Origin: Rhyacophila brunnea | Taxonomy: Eukaryota; Arthropoda; Insecta; Trichoptera; Rhyacophilidae | Assembly (NCBI GenBank): GCA_022495005.1 | Contig: JAGYXB010000568.1 | Coordinates: forward strand, 62,001-126,000 | DNA length: 64,000 nt | Reading direction: 5' to 3' | Shown here: positions 54,511 through 64,000 of the stretch, in pieces | Layout of the letters: the number at the start of each line of letters is the position of its first letter | How positions within the stretch are numbered: position 1 is the first letter of the stretch | Made by a program: the position numbers and the translations under genes | Notes under the pieces: generated by a model | Told to the model about the DNA's origin: nothing | The model's input: only the letters and a program-made list of their open reading frames with translations | Database searches by the model: none

Positions 54511-55439
54511 ATATTATATATAAAGGTAAACATCAAAATTTGTTATATTACTTACTCTTTTACCTTTTAAATAATTCGAAGAAGACATTTTGAAGCTAAA
54601 TTCAACACACGTAATGAAATAAGCTTGACAGCTTAGAGGCAAGATACGGGCTATTACAGGTTTATTCCTGGAATGTTCAGATACGGGAAATCACTAAAAT
54701 GGCTGTATCATTTCTGTTAAAATAACTGCAGATATGATAATTTCGCAGTCGATGGGCAGTATTTTTGTTGTTTTTTGTAAGTACATCAAAAAGATTTTCG
54801 TCATATAGGTCAGATACGAGGTATTGACATTAGAACATCGATATTCAACTTTAAAATGAGAGTTTGTCATTGATTGTGATTGTTTGTGCACCCGATAATT
54901 ATATTAAAGTATGTAGATTTTCACGTAAGCAATAGCTTTAAACGTGATTAATGAATCACCCGTCAAAATTCTTGAAAATGGCTAAGTTCTGTAAAAGAAA
55001 TGTCACAAATTAATATTGTAATGTAGGTATTGCATTCCACTAAATATTTTAGGTATGTTGCCTTGTGATGAACTGTTTGTACATATCAGGTATGGTTAAA
55101 ATTGAATCAGAATTAGATGTTAATTAAAGTCAAGATTAATCTAGATTTATAGTTAAATACTTTATTTAACTTCAGTGGCTGACTTATTATCGCCTTGTTA
55201 AATTTATTCATAATATTATTATGAAGTGATGTAAGCATACCAATAAATCATTTATTTAGTACAAGAATCCTCTTTAAGGCTGTGCTAGCAATCAAAAGGA
55301 ATGTTCCCAAACATTGTTCAACCGGAAACCTCGTTCAGTTGCTTTGGGTAGAGACCATTTTGCGAAAGCATTCTTGTCAACCACAAAATTATTTTAATGA
55401 AATCAATTTTTTTTAATTTTACATATAATGAACATAACA
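54511..55439. other. Intergenic
   Basis: No supported feature. Confidence 0.45.
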
Positions 55440-56235
55440 AATTATAAATTCAAAGCGTTCACGACATGACATTAAATAAGTGTAATAATTTTTAAAAATA
55501 AAAATACAGAGCATAAGTAATAAAATAAGAAATAAAATAAGAAAATAAATAAAATAAGTAACAAAATAAAAGTAGATGGAAGCACACAGAATGAACTTTG
55601 ATAGACCCTATTTTAAAAACTTATAAAACAACGTCCACCTAAATTCACCCTCACGTAAGTGGAATATATCAATATCCGAAGCGATTTCATTAAACATGGT
55701 TACTGCCCTCCCAATTGGCATTACTAATGACAGGTTAGTTCTGCACCGTGGGAGAACAAACAACGGATGCCCCCGATTCCTAAGGTAATTATCAGAGACA
55801 CACAAGCCAACACCACCAAGAATGGCAGAGTTCACATTTACGCCGCGTATAAGTCTGAAAAATTTGTAGCTAAATAAAGATTCCTTCTAAATTTTAAGCT
55901 ACAGTATATAAGCATCCCTAAGAGAAAATCAGTCGGATAGAGCCACGGATAATATCCATACAGCCGAAAGTAAAGGAGTCTTAAAAAAATATTGTGGACT
56001 ATCTCCACCATAAGGCCGTACTTCAACTGATGAGGGGCTCAAACGATAGACCCACTCTCAAGTCTGCTTCTAACTAAGGAGTTATAGAGAATTTTTAGTA
56101 CCGTAACATCCGAAAAGACCTGGGAAGTACGCAAGACAAAGCCCAACATATTTAGCGCCTTTTTACAAATGGTATCTATATGACCACTAAACGTCAGTTT
56201 ACCGTCAAACGTAATTTTTCCAAGATCTCTTACAG
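55440..56235 (-). pseudogene. Jockey-type LINE, C-terminal third
   Basis: Minus strand from about 56230: ITFDGKLTFSGHIDTICKKA, LKILYNSLVRSRLESGSIV, a TGA stop, APHQLKYG, then FLRLLYFRLYGYYPWLYPTD, RRNLYLATNFSDL, a frameshift, and CRTNLSLVMPIGRAVTMFNE up to the final FYKFLK stop. This is the region after the RT domain in Jockey-type LINEs. 3' UTR 55440-55607. Confidence 0.88.
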
Positions 56236-56389
56236 ATTATATTACAAATCCACACGCGCAGTCGGATTTCGACAAAATTTTGAGGGTAACCGAAGGCCGA
56301 CGAGCCGGAGTCCGTGGTGGGGGTCTCGAATTTCAGATTTAACCTAATTTTTTTTCTTATTCATTATATCTTATCTTATTCGTATGGTT

Positions 56390-57147
56390 CCTATACCATT
56401 AATCCGATTGCGATGAAACTTTTGTCCTTTGTTGTGCGCACACCCGCGACGGTTTCTAAATTAGTATTATATAAGATACAAAGTTTGTCTGTTTGTTTGT
56501 TCCACCCAATTTTGATTTTTTTTACTACATATTAATACTATTTATAACGTTTGCATATTTTGGATTCTATTTTAATATTGTGTTCTTTTGTTTGACCTTT
56601 AGAGGGCTAGCACATCAAAACTCGCCGCATGCGTCTTACGACAAATTCGTCGATGTGACGTCATCGTAAACCAAGAAACAAACGTTATCAAATGGAGCTT
56701 CGCAGATTGGCCGATGCAACTGCGACGCTGCCGGATGCGTCGAGTTGCGTTGGCCAGAGCCTGCATGTCGACATCGGCCAATATTGACTCCGCGTATGCG
56801 CACAGCCGCACAGCCGCACAATTGGCCATTTATCTCCAGACTGTCGCCGCGTTCGGAGCAGCCGCGATGCGGTGAATGTCGATGTCACTAGGCAGATGTG
56901 CAAGGTTGTATCATGGAACACCGGCGGCCCGTTCTCGGAAGTTTTGATTTATGGCGGTCAGGCACACGAGGCGAGTTGTGATGTGCGAGCCAGCTTACTC
57001 TTATTATAATTATTTTCATTTTGCCTTATTGTATTACACAGATATTTTAATATTTAAAAAATAATTACTTAATATTATTTTTTAAATATCTAAGATAAAT
57101 GTATCCACGAAGCGACCCTGTGCAAAGCCGGGTACTTCAGCTAGTTA
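56390..57147 (+). mobile_element. Possible Helitron-type remnant
   Basis: CCGATTGCGATGAAACTTTT and AAAGTTTGTCTGTTTGTTTG at the left, and GTGCAAAGCCGGGTACTTCA then GCTAGT at the right with a short ACCC...GGGT stem. These recur at the ends of insect Helitrons, whose 3' end is CTRR after a hairpin. No replicase/helicase. Confidence 0.4.
56603..56992. mobile_element. GC-rich inverted-repeat element, 390 bp
   Basis: Ends GGCTAGCACATCAAAACTCG and (inverted) GGCTCGCACATCACAACTCG continue as imperfect repeats for about 35 bp. Much GC-richer than flanks. No target duplication found. Open frames in it are incidental. Confidence 0.6.
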
Positions 57148-57834
57148 ATTAATTATATATATATATTAAACAAAATCTCTACAAACCATATTATTATCTC
57201 CCAAAACTTATTAGATAAAATTTAATAATAACAAAACGATGAATGGAATCACGCAATGAAATGTTATCCACCAGATGAGAAAGTCACTGAGAATTTCGAC
57301 CGTTGCAATTGACTCCTAAAAAGGCAAAGGTGTCGTTTGCGAATAATAATAAAAAAAAACATGTTTATTGTTGTCTCGTTGATGAATGTGTCGTAATTTT
57401 TATCTAGGCATATTATGCCCGGATGGTTTCTAATTGACCGATTTGATTTATGCTCGTGAGAAAGGCGATACTGTGTATTATTTGTAGCGGTCGATCTTTG
57501 AGATAGTTAATGATATTATTTATGAGCTTTTTCGACACCTAGTTATATATTAGAACTAATACAGTTAGATGCATTAAGCTTTATTATGTTTTTGTCTATA
57601 TTTGGAACCCTTTTTGTAGACAGGCATATTTTCCTAACATCAATTTTAAATTTACGATTGCACTGTGAGAACTAAACACTTTTTTGGTAGAAATTTAGAA
57701 ATTTAACAGAACATACCAGCAACGTCATTAAAATAACTCTTTACTATATTAGTGTCGCTAGATTTCAAAATCAGCCATAATGGATGAATAAGAGAAAAAA
57801 AGCTTTTTTGTTTCCTCTTGTACACAGTCACGAG
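57148..57834. other. Intergenic
   Basis: Nothing recognised except GTCACGAG at 57827-57834, the duplication of the next element. Confidence 0.45.
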
Positions 57835-58568
57835 TAGGGAATCCAATCCCGAGCCAAAATTCTGATCCCGGGATTTCGGAATTACAATTTGACAATCCCG
57901 AGATCCCGGGATTGGCATTTTTTCCATTGTTAATATAAAAATTTTATATTTACAAATAACATTGATAAAATCGGTCAAAAATAAATCTAGTATAATTTAT
58001 ACTATTTAAGACATTTATTGTTAATATTGTATACGTTCAATCTTGGAAATACATATTAAGTTTAATGGAGTAAATAATATTTTAATATAAATAATAATGT
58101 GAATTTAACATGAGATTGCTGTTTCTGATAGTAAAGACTTAATGAATGGGCTAGCGAGATTTAAAATAGTACAGCAAATTATGGTGTACTTATGGCCTTT
58201 CCGCTTCATAAATGTAATTAGTCAGCCAAATATGAAACTGCCATAAAACGTATGAGATCATGGTGGAATTGCTTTGTTAATAGTGCGAAGCATTGTTTTT
58301 TCCAATCTTTCTCATTTTTATGAAAAATTTAATTTATGTGAAAAAATAAAATGAATCGGAAACTTACACATGGGTATAAATCAAACTTCATTCAAGCTCA
58401 GTTTATTTCTAATGTAGTTATTAAAAGTATTTTTTCTGTTATCTTTTCGTTTTTATTTTATTTTCCATAAAAATTGATAAAAAAATCAATCCCGAAAGTT
58501 TCGGGATTATGTTTATCAATCCCGGGATTCATAGGTATAGAAAATAGCTCGAGAGATTGGAATCCCTA
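57835..58568. mobile_element. hAT-C copy 2, 734 bp
   Basis: Ends TAGGGAATCCAATCCCGAGC and (inverted) TAGGGATTCCAATCTCTCGA, flanked by exact GTCACGAG at 57827-57834 and 58569-58576. Opposite orientation to the 47862 copy and about 160 bp longer. Confidence 0.88.
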
Positions 58569-59854
58569 GTCACGAGGGTAAAAATTGATGTTATTCTGAT
58601 TATAGAATGTTTAAAATTAATAAGTTCAACATTATTAGCTTTTTTTATTATTTGTTTTTTTATTAAACACCACAACAGGCCGTGAAGCCCAATACTAGTG
58701 GTAAAACTCCCAGGTTTGAGGAATTTGCATATTTAATTATGTAAATATATTCTGACTTCAACGGGAATCGAACCAGAACTCCAGTATGATATAATTAGTT
58801 CAGTGGATGTGGGTGAATTTGAAAAAAACTGTTCAACTTAAGTTTTGATTTACAGACGGATTTGGATGATTTCGATAATGCAAACATATTGGAAAGCAGT
58901 AGTTGTTTAGCAATTCACAAAAAAAGGGTTAAAATATCTAAAGATAGACTTGGCTGATTTTGAAATCAAAGTGTCATCCCTAACCAGTCTTAGAATGACA
59001 CCCCCTTTTATTTTTAAGTTTTTTTAATTAAGTGCACTTAGTGTGGTTAGTGGTTATCGTTATTTCATTTATTCACCTACCTATATGTGCAACCTATATT
59101 GTTTCTGGATTTACCATTATACTAAAACTAATGTCATATGCATATAATATGGTAAAGAAACCAATCTGGGTGATTCTATACAAAAATATTACTAAATAAA
59201 TAATTTAAGCCAAGGAGGATCCTAAGAATCGATAATTTTGAACACATTGCACTACCCGCTATTTTTATTTTTTCAAATAGGACCAACCGTTCTACGACCA
59301 TGCCGATGGCATGGTACAATTATTGCATTTTCAATCAATCCCTGATTTGGTCTTGGTTTTATTGAAGAAATCAGAACAATTTTTGGTGGATTATAAGAAA
59401 AAAAATTAAAACCTCAATAAAAAAAAATTGACCACTAATATCGCCTGGCAACATCGACATTATATATGTTTGTGACCCCAAAAACCCATTCCAATTGTCA
59501 GAATGCGTTCCGCATATTATGTATACGACAAGTCTATGGGATCCTGCACTAATTGTCTTTTTATACACCATGAAAATTGGCAAATAAATGTCATAGCAGT
59601 AGTGTGATGTTTTCTTCAAATGAACTTGTATAACAACACTTGTAGCTAACTCAATCAGTGGACCAGTGGTTTTTTATACTTACATTTAGTTTCAATCTCA
59701 AAAGAAGAAGGTTTTTTCAATATCTTTGTTATTAGGCACCGCATTTATTTAAATAATTTGGTTCGGCGCCCATTATCGCCGTCGCGTTTTTATATATGTA
59801 TGTATACACTCCGCGCAGGCATACCGCACCAGCTGACTTGTACGTTTTCTACTT
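58569..59854. other. Intergenic with a SINE-like trace
   Basis: 58695-58800 has a minus-strand box B-like TGGTTCGATTCCCG. Otherwise nothing. Confidence 0.4.
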
Positions 59855-59900
59855 TTCGGCCGTGCATATCCACGGATGTACATGACGGGTGGTGGTGGGA
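59855..59900 (+). mobile_element. R1-type LINE 3' UTR scrap
   Basis: CGGCCGTGCATATCCACGGA followed by TGTACATGACGGGTGGTGG matches 33175-33221 with small deletions. Confidence 0.7.
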
Positions 59901-61050
59901 AAACAAAGTAAGGTGGAAGGGTTGACGGGCCTGATAAATTATCATGTAATTTTTATCAATGTACAAATTAATTTGACCTACTAGGTTGAGCGAATAAGCT
60001 TTTTTCTTATAAAACAATGTTATCTTAAGAAACCACAAACTTCCTTGTACTGAATTGGTAACTTAGTGTTGACATGCCCAAACGAATGGGAAAAGATCGA
60101 AATTTTCTGCGTTGTATCAAAATCAGAAAATTATAGTAGGGGATGACGATTGAAATATTTTTCTCCTTATATATTTCAAAATTCAATAATTTAAAATACG
60201 ATATTGATGTTATATTTTTTCTACTTTCTGTGTTTATTTTTATATAAATGGTCTACAATCATGCATCAAAGAGATATTACAAAAACAGTGAAGATTGGAA
60301 ACGCGTTTCAATTGTCCCCGTGCCTGGGACAATTGAAACACATACTGGGGACAATTGAAAAAGTACTTAGATTCTATGGCGTCTTTAGTGCTAATAATAA
60401 GAAAACAGATTTATTTAATTATTACATTTTATTGTAAATCAAAGTAAATATTGAAAAAATTTTGTAACAACACAATACAAATATGAAAGTAAATAGGTAG
60501 TTGGTAAGTAATAGTAACGAGACTAAAAAGTAATAGTAAAATTTAGTAGTAAAAATTGATTCTGATAAGCAATTGTGACATGACGTATAGTTAAATTTTT
60601 GTTGAGTGCATGCCTCGTGTGACCAACCATGACAATCGATGCACTAGACTAACAGTAGAAATATGTTTCTAACGTCCCCACCTTAGACTGTTTCTAGTGT
60701 CCCCGCACCATTTTTTTTAAAACCATTAATTATTTTTGTAAACAACGAATAATTGCAATAATTTAAGCTATTCCACCTAAAGTTAATAGACAAATAAATA
60801 TGTTAATATAATTGAAATCATCTGACTAACGTTTTTGTATCTTCAGTCACACTTTTTAGATAAACGCAAAATATTACTTTAATGGCCAAATAACGTTTTT
60901 GCGAGGTATACAGGTGCGCTCTGGACTGCGCTTGACGGACGACTGCTGAGCGGCAGAAGCTCCCAATAACACTTAGTTTGGAAAACACTCACGTGATTCG
61001 GAGACGTGAATCGGCTGCTATAGCCGCTGTTTCTATTATCCCTTGTTTCT
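59901..61050. other. Intergenic with a perfect hairpin
   Basis: 60305-60339 has 14-bp arms GTTTCAATTGTCCC/GGGACAATTGAAAC, and the motif recurs at 60347. The related GTTTCTATTGTCCCCGG and CGCCCCTG near 61253-61279 may be the far end of the same hAT-like element, into which the next feature is inserted. Confidence 0.4.
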
Positions 61051-61246
61051 CAAACATTTTCTTTCTTAACTTTCTTCTTTCAGCACTACGGTGCATGGTT
61101 GCAGCATCAGTCCCGTGCGGCTCCGTCTCGGGACGGAATGAGCACTTAAAATCACTTCTTTCAGACACGTTTAAAGCGTCGTAGAAAGCGGCCGTGCATA
61201 TCCACGGTTGTGCATATATGACGGGTGGTGGTGGGCACTTTAACGT
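61051..61246 (+). mobile_element. 5'-truncated copy of the R1-type LINE
   Basis: Matches 33038-33232 with about four differences in 195 bases and ends at the same CTTTAACGT. Flanked by ATCCCTTGTTTCT at 61038-61050 and 61247-61259 (13 bp), proving an independent insertion. Confidence 0.93.
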
Positions 61247-61279
61247 ATCCCTTGTTTCTATTGTCCCCGGTCGCCCCTG

Positions 61280-61475
61280 CCTCAGCCACATTATGAGAGA
61301 AAAAAAATAATAAACCTAAAATATGACGATGGCACACTTTGTGGGTTGTGTAGCTCCATGATTGGTACGAGTGCAACTCCACCAAACTGTTACGGGTAGC
61401 AGCTGATATAGTAAAGATTGCCCTTATGGTGGCTAGCTTCTGTTAGGGGATGTCACGATAAAATAATAAGAAGCC
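61280..61475 (+). pseudogene. RTE-clade LINE C-terminal scrap
   Basis: LSHIMRE at the left, then HDWYECNSTKLLRVAADIVK, IALMVA and an ATAATAAGAAG end, paralleling 45420-45652. Internally deleted. Confidence 0.75.
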
Positions 61476-62049
61476 CCGTCGGGAGCGGCAAGGATCCGCA
61501 TCACATTGCAGAGCCAATATATTATGTATATATTCATAAGAATTCTTTGATTTTTCAATAGATATTTCCGTTTGAAAATTAATAAAAAAAATCACTTGAT
61601 ATCAACTTGTGATAATATAACATTGTACGTAGGTGGTCTCCTCCGTGGTGCTTCACTACCGTCCATTGTTGTCACAAACATAATAATATTACACACGTGA
61701 AATATTATATTCTATCCGTGGCATTGTTGATTTTATAGACCACAAAGAGGGCTTTATCCTCTCGCCTTAGCACACCTTAATAATGAGATCCTTTTCATAC
61801 GAAGATCTTGTTTCTTCCGAATAAATTATTCGATTCATTTAAATTTAAGCTTTATGTGGCCATAACTCAAATTATACACGATGTGGCAGTGATACTTTGT
61901 CATAGGTATTCGTTTGAGATTATACTTACAACGGAAATCTATATCAGCAGTATCAAATCGTAAGTATAAAAGATTAAAGTGGAAAATAATTTAGTAAAAA
62001 ACGCAATGAACAGCAATAAAATTCTCAATAAAGATTATACTTAGTTCAA
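61476..62049. other. Intergenic
   Basis: No supported feature. Confidence 0.45.
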
Positions 62050-62299
62050 TAATTGAGGATACTAAGTCCTGGAGAAAAAAATGAGATACCAGTTGATCTC
62101 TTTGACATGTCAATTACTTTTCTTGTGCTCACAAGATAAATACTAACTATCATTATCAAATATGTCAGTTGTGGGTCAAAAAACGAATTTTAAAAGTATA
62201 CCCATTCGATTGTCAATAATAAATAATACTCTGGATAAAAAAACGAGGTACCATTTGATTCCTTTTGACATCTCAATTAGTTTTCTTGTGCACAAGAAA

Positions 62300-62407
62300 A
62301 GTTTTGTGTAAAGCACACTGGCGCGAATCCAGCAGATTTCAGACAGTTCAAGTCCCGTCGGGTGTCGTATTTTTCTACATTTTTTTTTGTATAGTGTATA
62401 TGCATGA
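62300..62407 (+). mobile_element. SINE-C head and body in the satellite
   Basis: GTAAAGCACACTGGCGCG and box B CAGTTCAAGTCCCGTCG, then a T-run and body leading into the palindrome at 62408. Confidence 0.65.
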
Positions 62408-62602
62408 GATGTTTTAAAATTATGTATGTTCACTATAGAATATTACATTCTCAAATATTGTGTCTTATTTGTTGAATAAAATACATAGTTTATTAAACAC
62501 TATCTAATAAACTATTTCTTTTATTCAACGAATAAGACGCAAGATTTGAGAATGTAATATTTTATAATGAACATACATAATTTGAAAACATCATTATCAA
62601 TA
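62408..62602. repeat. SINE-C tail-to-tail palindrome, about 195 bp
   Basis: GATGTTTTAAAATTATGTAT ... TTGAATAAA (to about 62500) is mirrored by TTTATTCAACGAATAAGAC ... CATAATTTGAAAACATC, roughly 90% complementary. Confidence 0.82.
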
Positions 62603-63109
62603 TGCACGTTAATTGTGAGTCGATTTTAAAAAAAAGTGTATACAGTCAATTGTCAAATCAATCGATATTTATGAAATTGCTATTATTATCAAATAGGCCA
62701 GTTTGTGAGTCGAAAAAAGAATTTTAACATTATACCTATTCAATTGTCAATAATTATTCCTGGATAAAAAACCACTAATTAATCTCTTTGACATTTAAAA
62801 TTACTTTTCTTGTCCTCACAATATGAATACTAATCATTTTTTTAAAGTGTACATATTCAATCGTCGATACTTATTCCTGAATGAAAAATGAGATACCAGT
62901 TGATCTCTTTGACATCTCAATTACTTTTATTTTGCTTACAATATAAATACTATTACTATCAAAAATACCAGTTTGTAGGTCGAAAAAAGAATTTTAAAAC
63001 TATAGGTACCTATTCAATTATCAATATTTATTCATGAATCAAAAAATTAGATACCAGTCGATCTCTTCGAAATCTCAATTAATTTTCTTGTAATTAACTA
63101 AGTTTATTT

Positions 63110-63310
63110 TATTATTTATTATTACTTATTTCTTCTATTCAACGAATAATTCACAAGATTTAAGAATGTACCATTCTAATTATTGAACATACATACATGT
63201 TAGGAATCGAACCTGCATCTCTTGCCGACCCTGCCGGGTGTCTTACTTTTTTCAAAAAGATTTTTTTTCTATTAGTTATAATAATAATATATTCTCTCAG
63301 AAGTATTCTA
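63110..63310 (-). mobile_element. SINE-C copy in the satellite
   Basis: TTCTATTCAACGAATAATTC, AAGAATGTACCATTCTAATT, GAACATACATACATG and the box B complement GGAATCGAACCTGCATC. The order is rearranged on the right. Confidence 0.65.
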
Positions 63311-63500
63311 ATCCTGGGTCTGGCAAGTACACATATTGTTTTTCAATTTGTGTGTGTCAGGGTATGGGCCTAATAGGTTGAGCAAGTGGCTGACATCCAT
63401 TTCTCGTAAAAAACAAAATCTGTCAATACAAACCTCCACTCTGTCAGCCGCGGAGGCCCATATTATGATCCTATTAGGATCGGACATGGTCGAAAGAAGA
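63311..63500 (+). mobile_element. SINE-A copy 7 (5'-truncated)
   Basis: Begins within box B (ATCCTGGGTCTGGCAAG) and runs to ATCGGACATGGTCGAAAG with a 7-nt insertion CAGCCGC in the body. Confidence 0.88.
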
Positions 63501-63810
63501 AAAATAATATATTTTCTCAGAAATGTTTTTCAAAATGATGTATGTTGAAAAATTTTCTTGTGTTAACAATATAAATATTATCATTATGAAAAATACCAGT
63601 TTGTAGATTGAAAAAGAATTTTAATATCATATCTATTCAATTGTCAATAATTATTCCGGGATTAAAAAATGAGATACCACTTGATCTCTTTGACATCTCA
63701 ATTACCTTTCTTGTGTTCGCTATATAAATACTATCATTCTCAAATAATGTCATGCCCAGTTTGTGGGTCGAAGAAAGAATTTAAAAAGTATATTTTTCGA
63801 AATAAAACGA

Positions 63811-64000
63811 GCCAAAACACGATTGTCGTTGTAATGTAGCCATTATTTTACCGTCATATAATTTTCCGTGCTCGCTGGTAAATGAATTAGCATCCAATTA
63901 TTATCGAATAAAATACTATAATGCTGGTAAAATTTCCATAAATAAGAGATTGTTGAACGACTTGCGGCAGGGGAGGACTGCGAACTCCTTTAAAACGGCC
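63811..64000. other. Right edge, unassigned
   Basis: No satellite or SINE match; no gene visible. Confidence 0.4.

Larger units (their letters stand above)
62050..63810. repeat. Degenerate satellite array, about 160-bp unit
   Basis: The phrase GAGATACCAGTTGATCTCTT and variants starts near 62083, 62245, 62890, 63049 and 63671. Between them run TTTCTTGTGCTCACAA, CCAGTTTGTGGGTCGAAAAA and TATTCAATTGTCAATAATTA in fixed order, giving spacings of about 159-162 bp. One unit near 62780 is shortened. SINE-C and SINE-A insertions interrupt the array. Confidence 0.82.

Noticed and set aside
62050..63810. CRISPR-like array of regularly spaced repeats
   Set aside because: Whole units of about 160 bp repeat without short-repeat/spacer structure; it is a satellite in a eukaryotic context.

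Overview
This window looks like intergenic, transposon-packed chromosome from an insect. Three things point there. The background is AT-rich. Insect-type TTAGG/CCTAA repeats occur at 23106-23152, 42313-42329 and 50699-50714. The mobile elements are an insect set: R1-clade, RTE and Jockey-type non-LTR retrotransposons, mariner, hAT MITEs and tRNA-derived SINEs. A moth or butterfly is my best guess, with low confidence. I see no complete host gene. The only host-like coding signal is a possible THAP-domain first exon at 42868-42938. No tRNA or rRNA gene looks functional.

The centrepiece is a full-length R1-clade retrotransposon (27164-33232) bounded by a 15-bp target-site duplication (TSD). It has a 1.1-kb 5' leader, ORF1 (gag-like, three zinc knuckles) and ORF2 (APE endonuclease, reverse transcriptase, C-terminal zinc motif), with stop and start overlapping as ATGA. 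A 5'-truncated relative at 61051-61246, with its own 13-bp TSD, fixes the 3' terminus. An older R1 relic lies at 2202-3020.

The rest is layered repeats, named here as follows. SINE-A: tRNA-Ser-like head, seven copies. SINE-B: tRNA-like head and a body with TTATGTGATTTTCTCAAAGC. SINE-C: tRNA-like head and a tail ending GTTGAATAAA. Rep-K: ends carry ACAACGTTTTTA inverted, five long copies and two fragments. MITE-T: about 377 bp between TTAA sites, three copies. hAT-C: TAGGGATTCCAATCCCG ends. Rep-G: core GACCGGTTTCGTCCG. Rep-V: about 300 bp, three copies. RTE C-terminal fragments lie at 13430, 23286, 37617, 45224 and 61280. Jockey-type 3' ends lie at 6112, 15655, 24100, 35515, 54178 and 55440.

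Several insertions are nested and can be read as a relative history: hAT into a 5S rRNA-derived sequence (10334-11188), hAT into Jockey (15690-15910), SINE-B into RTE (23435-23630), RTE into SINE-B (45224-45652), and mariner into a LINE endonuclease (52143-53441). The right end (about 62050-63810) is a degenerate tandem satellite of about 160 bp, broken by SINEs. I found no operon-like or defence-like system. What is notable is transposon biology: a SINE sharing its 3' tail with a LINE, MITEs with telomere-like cores, and long perfect palindromes.
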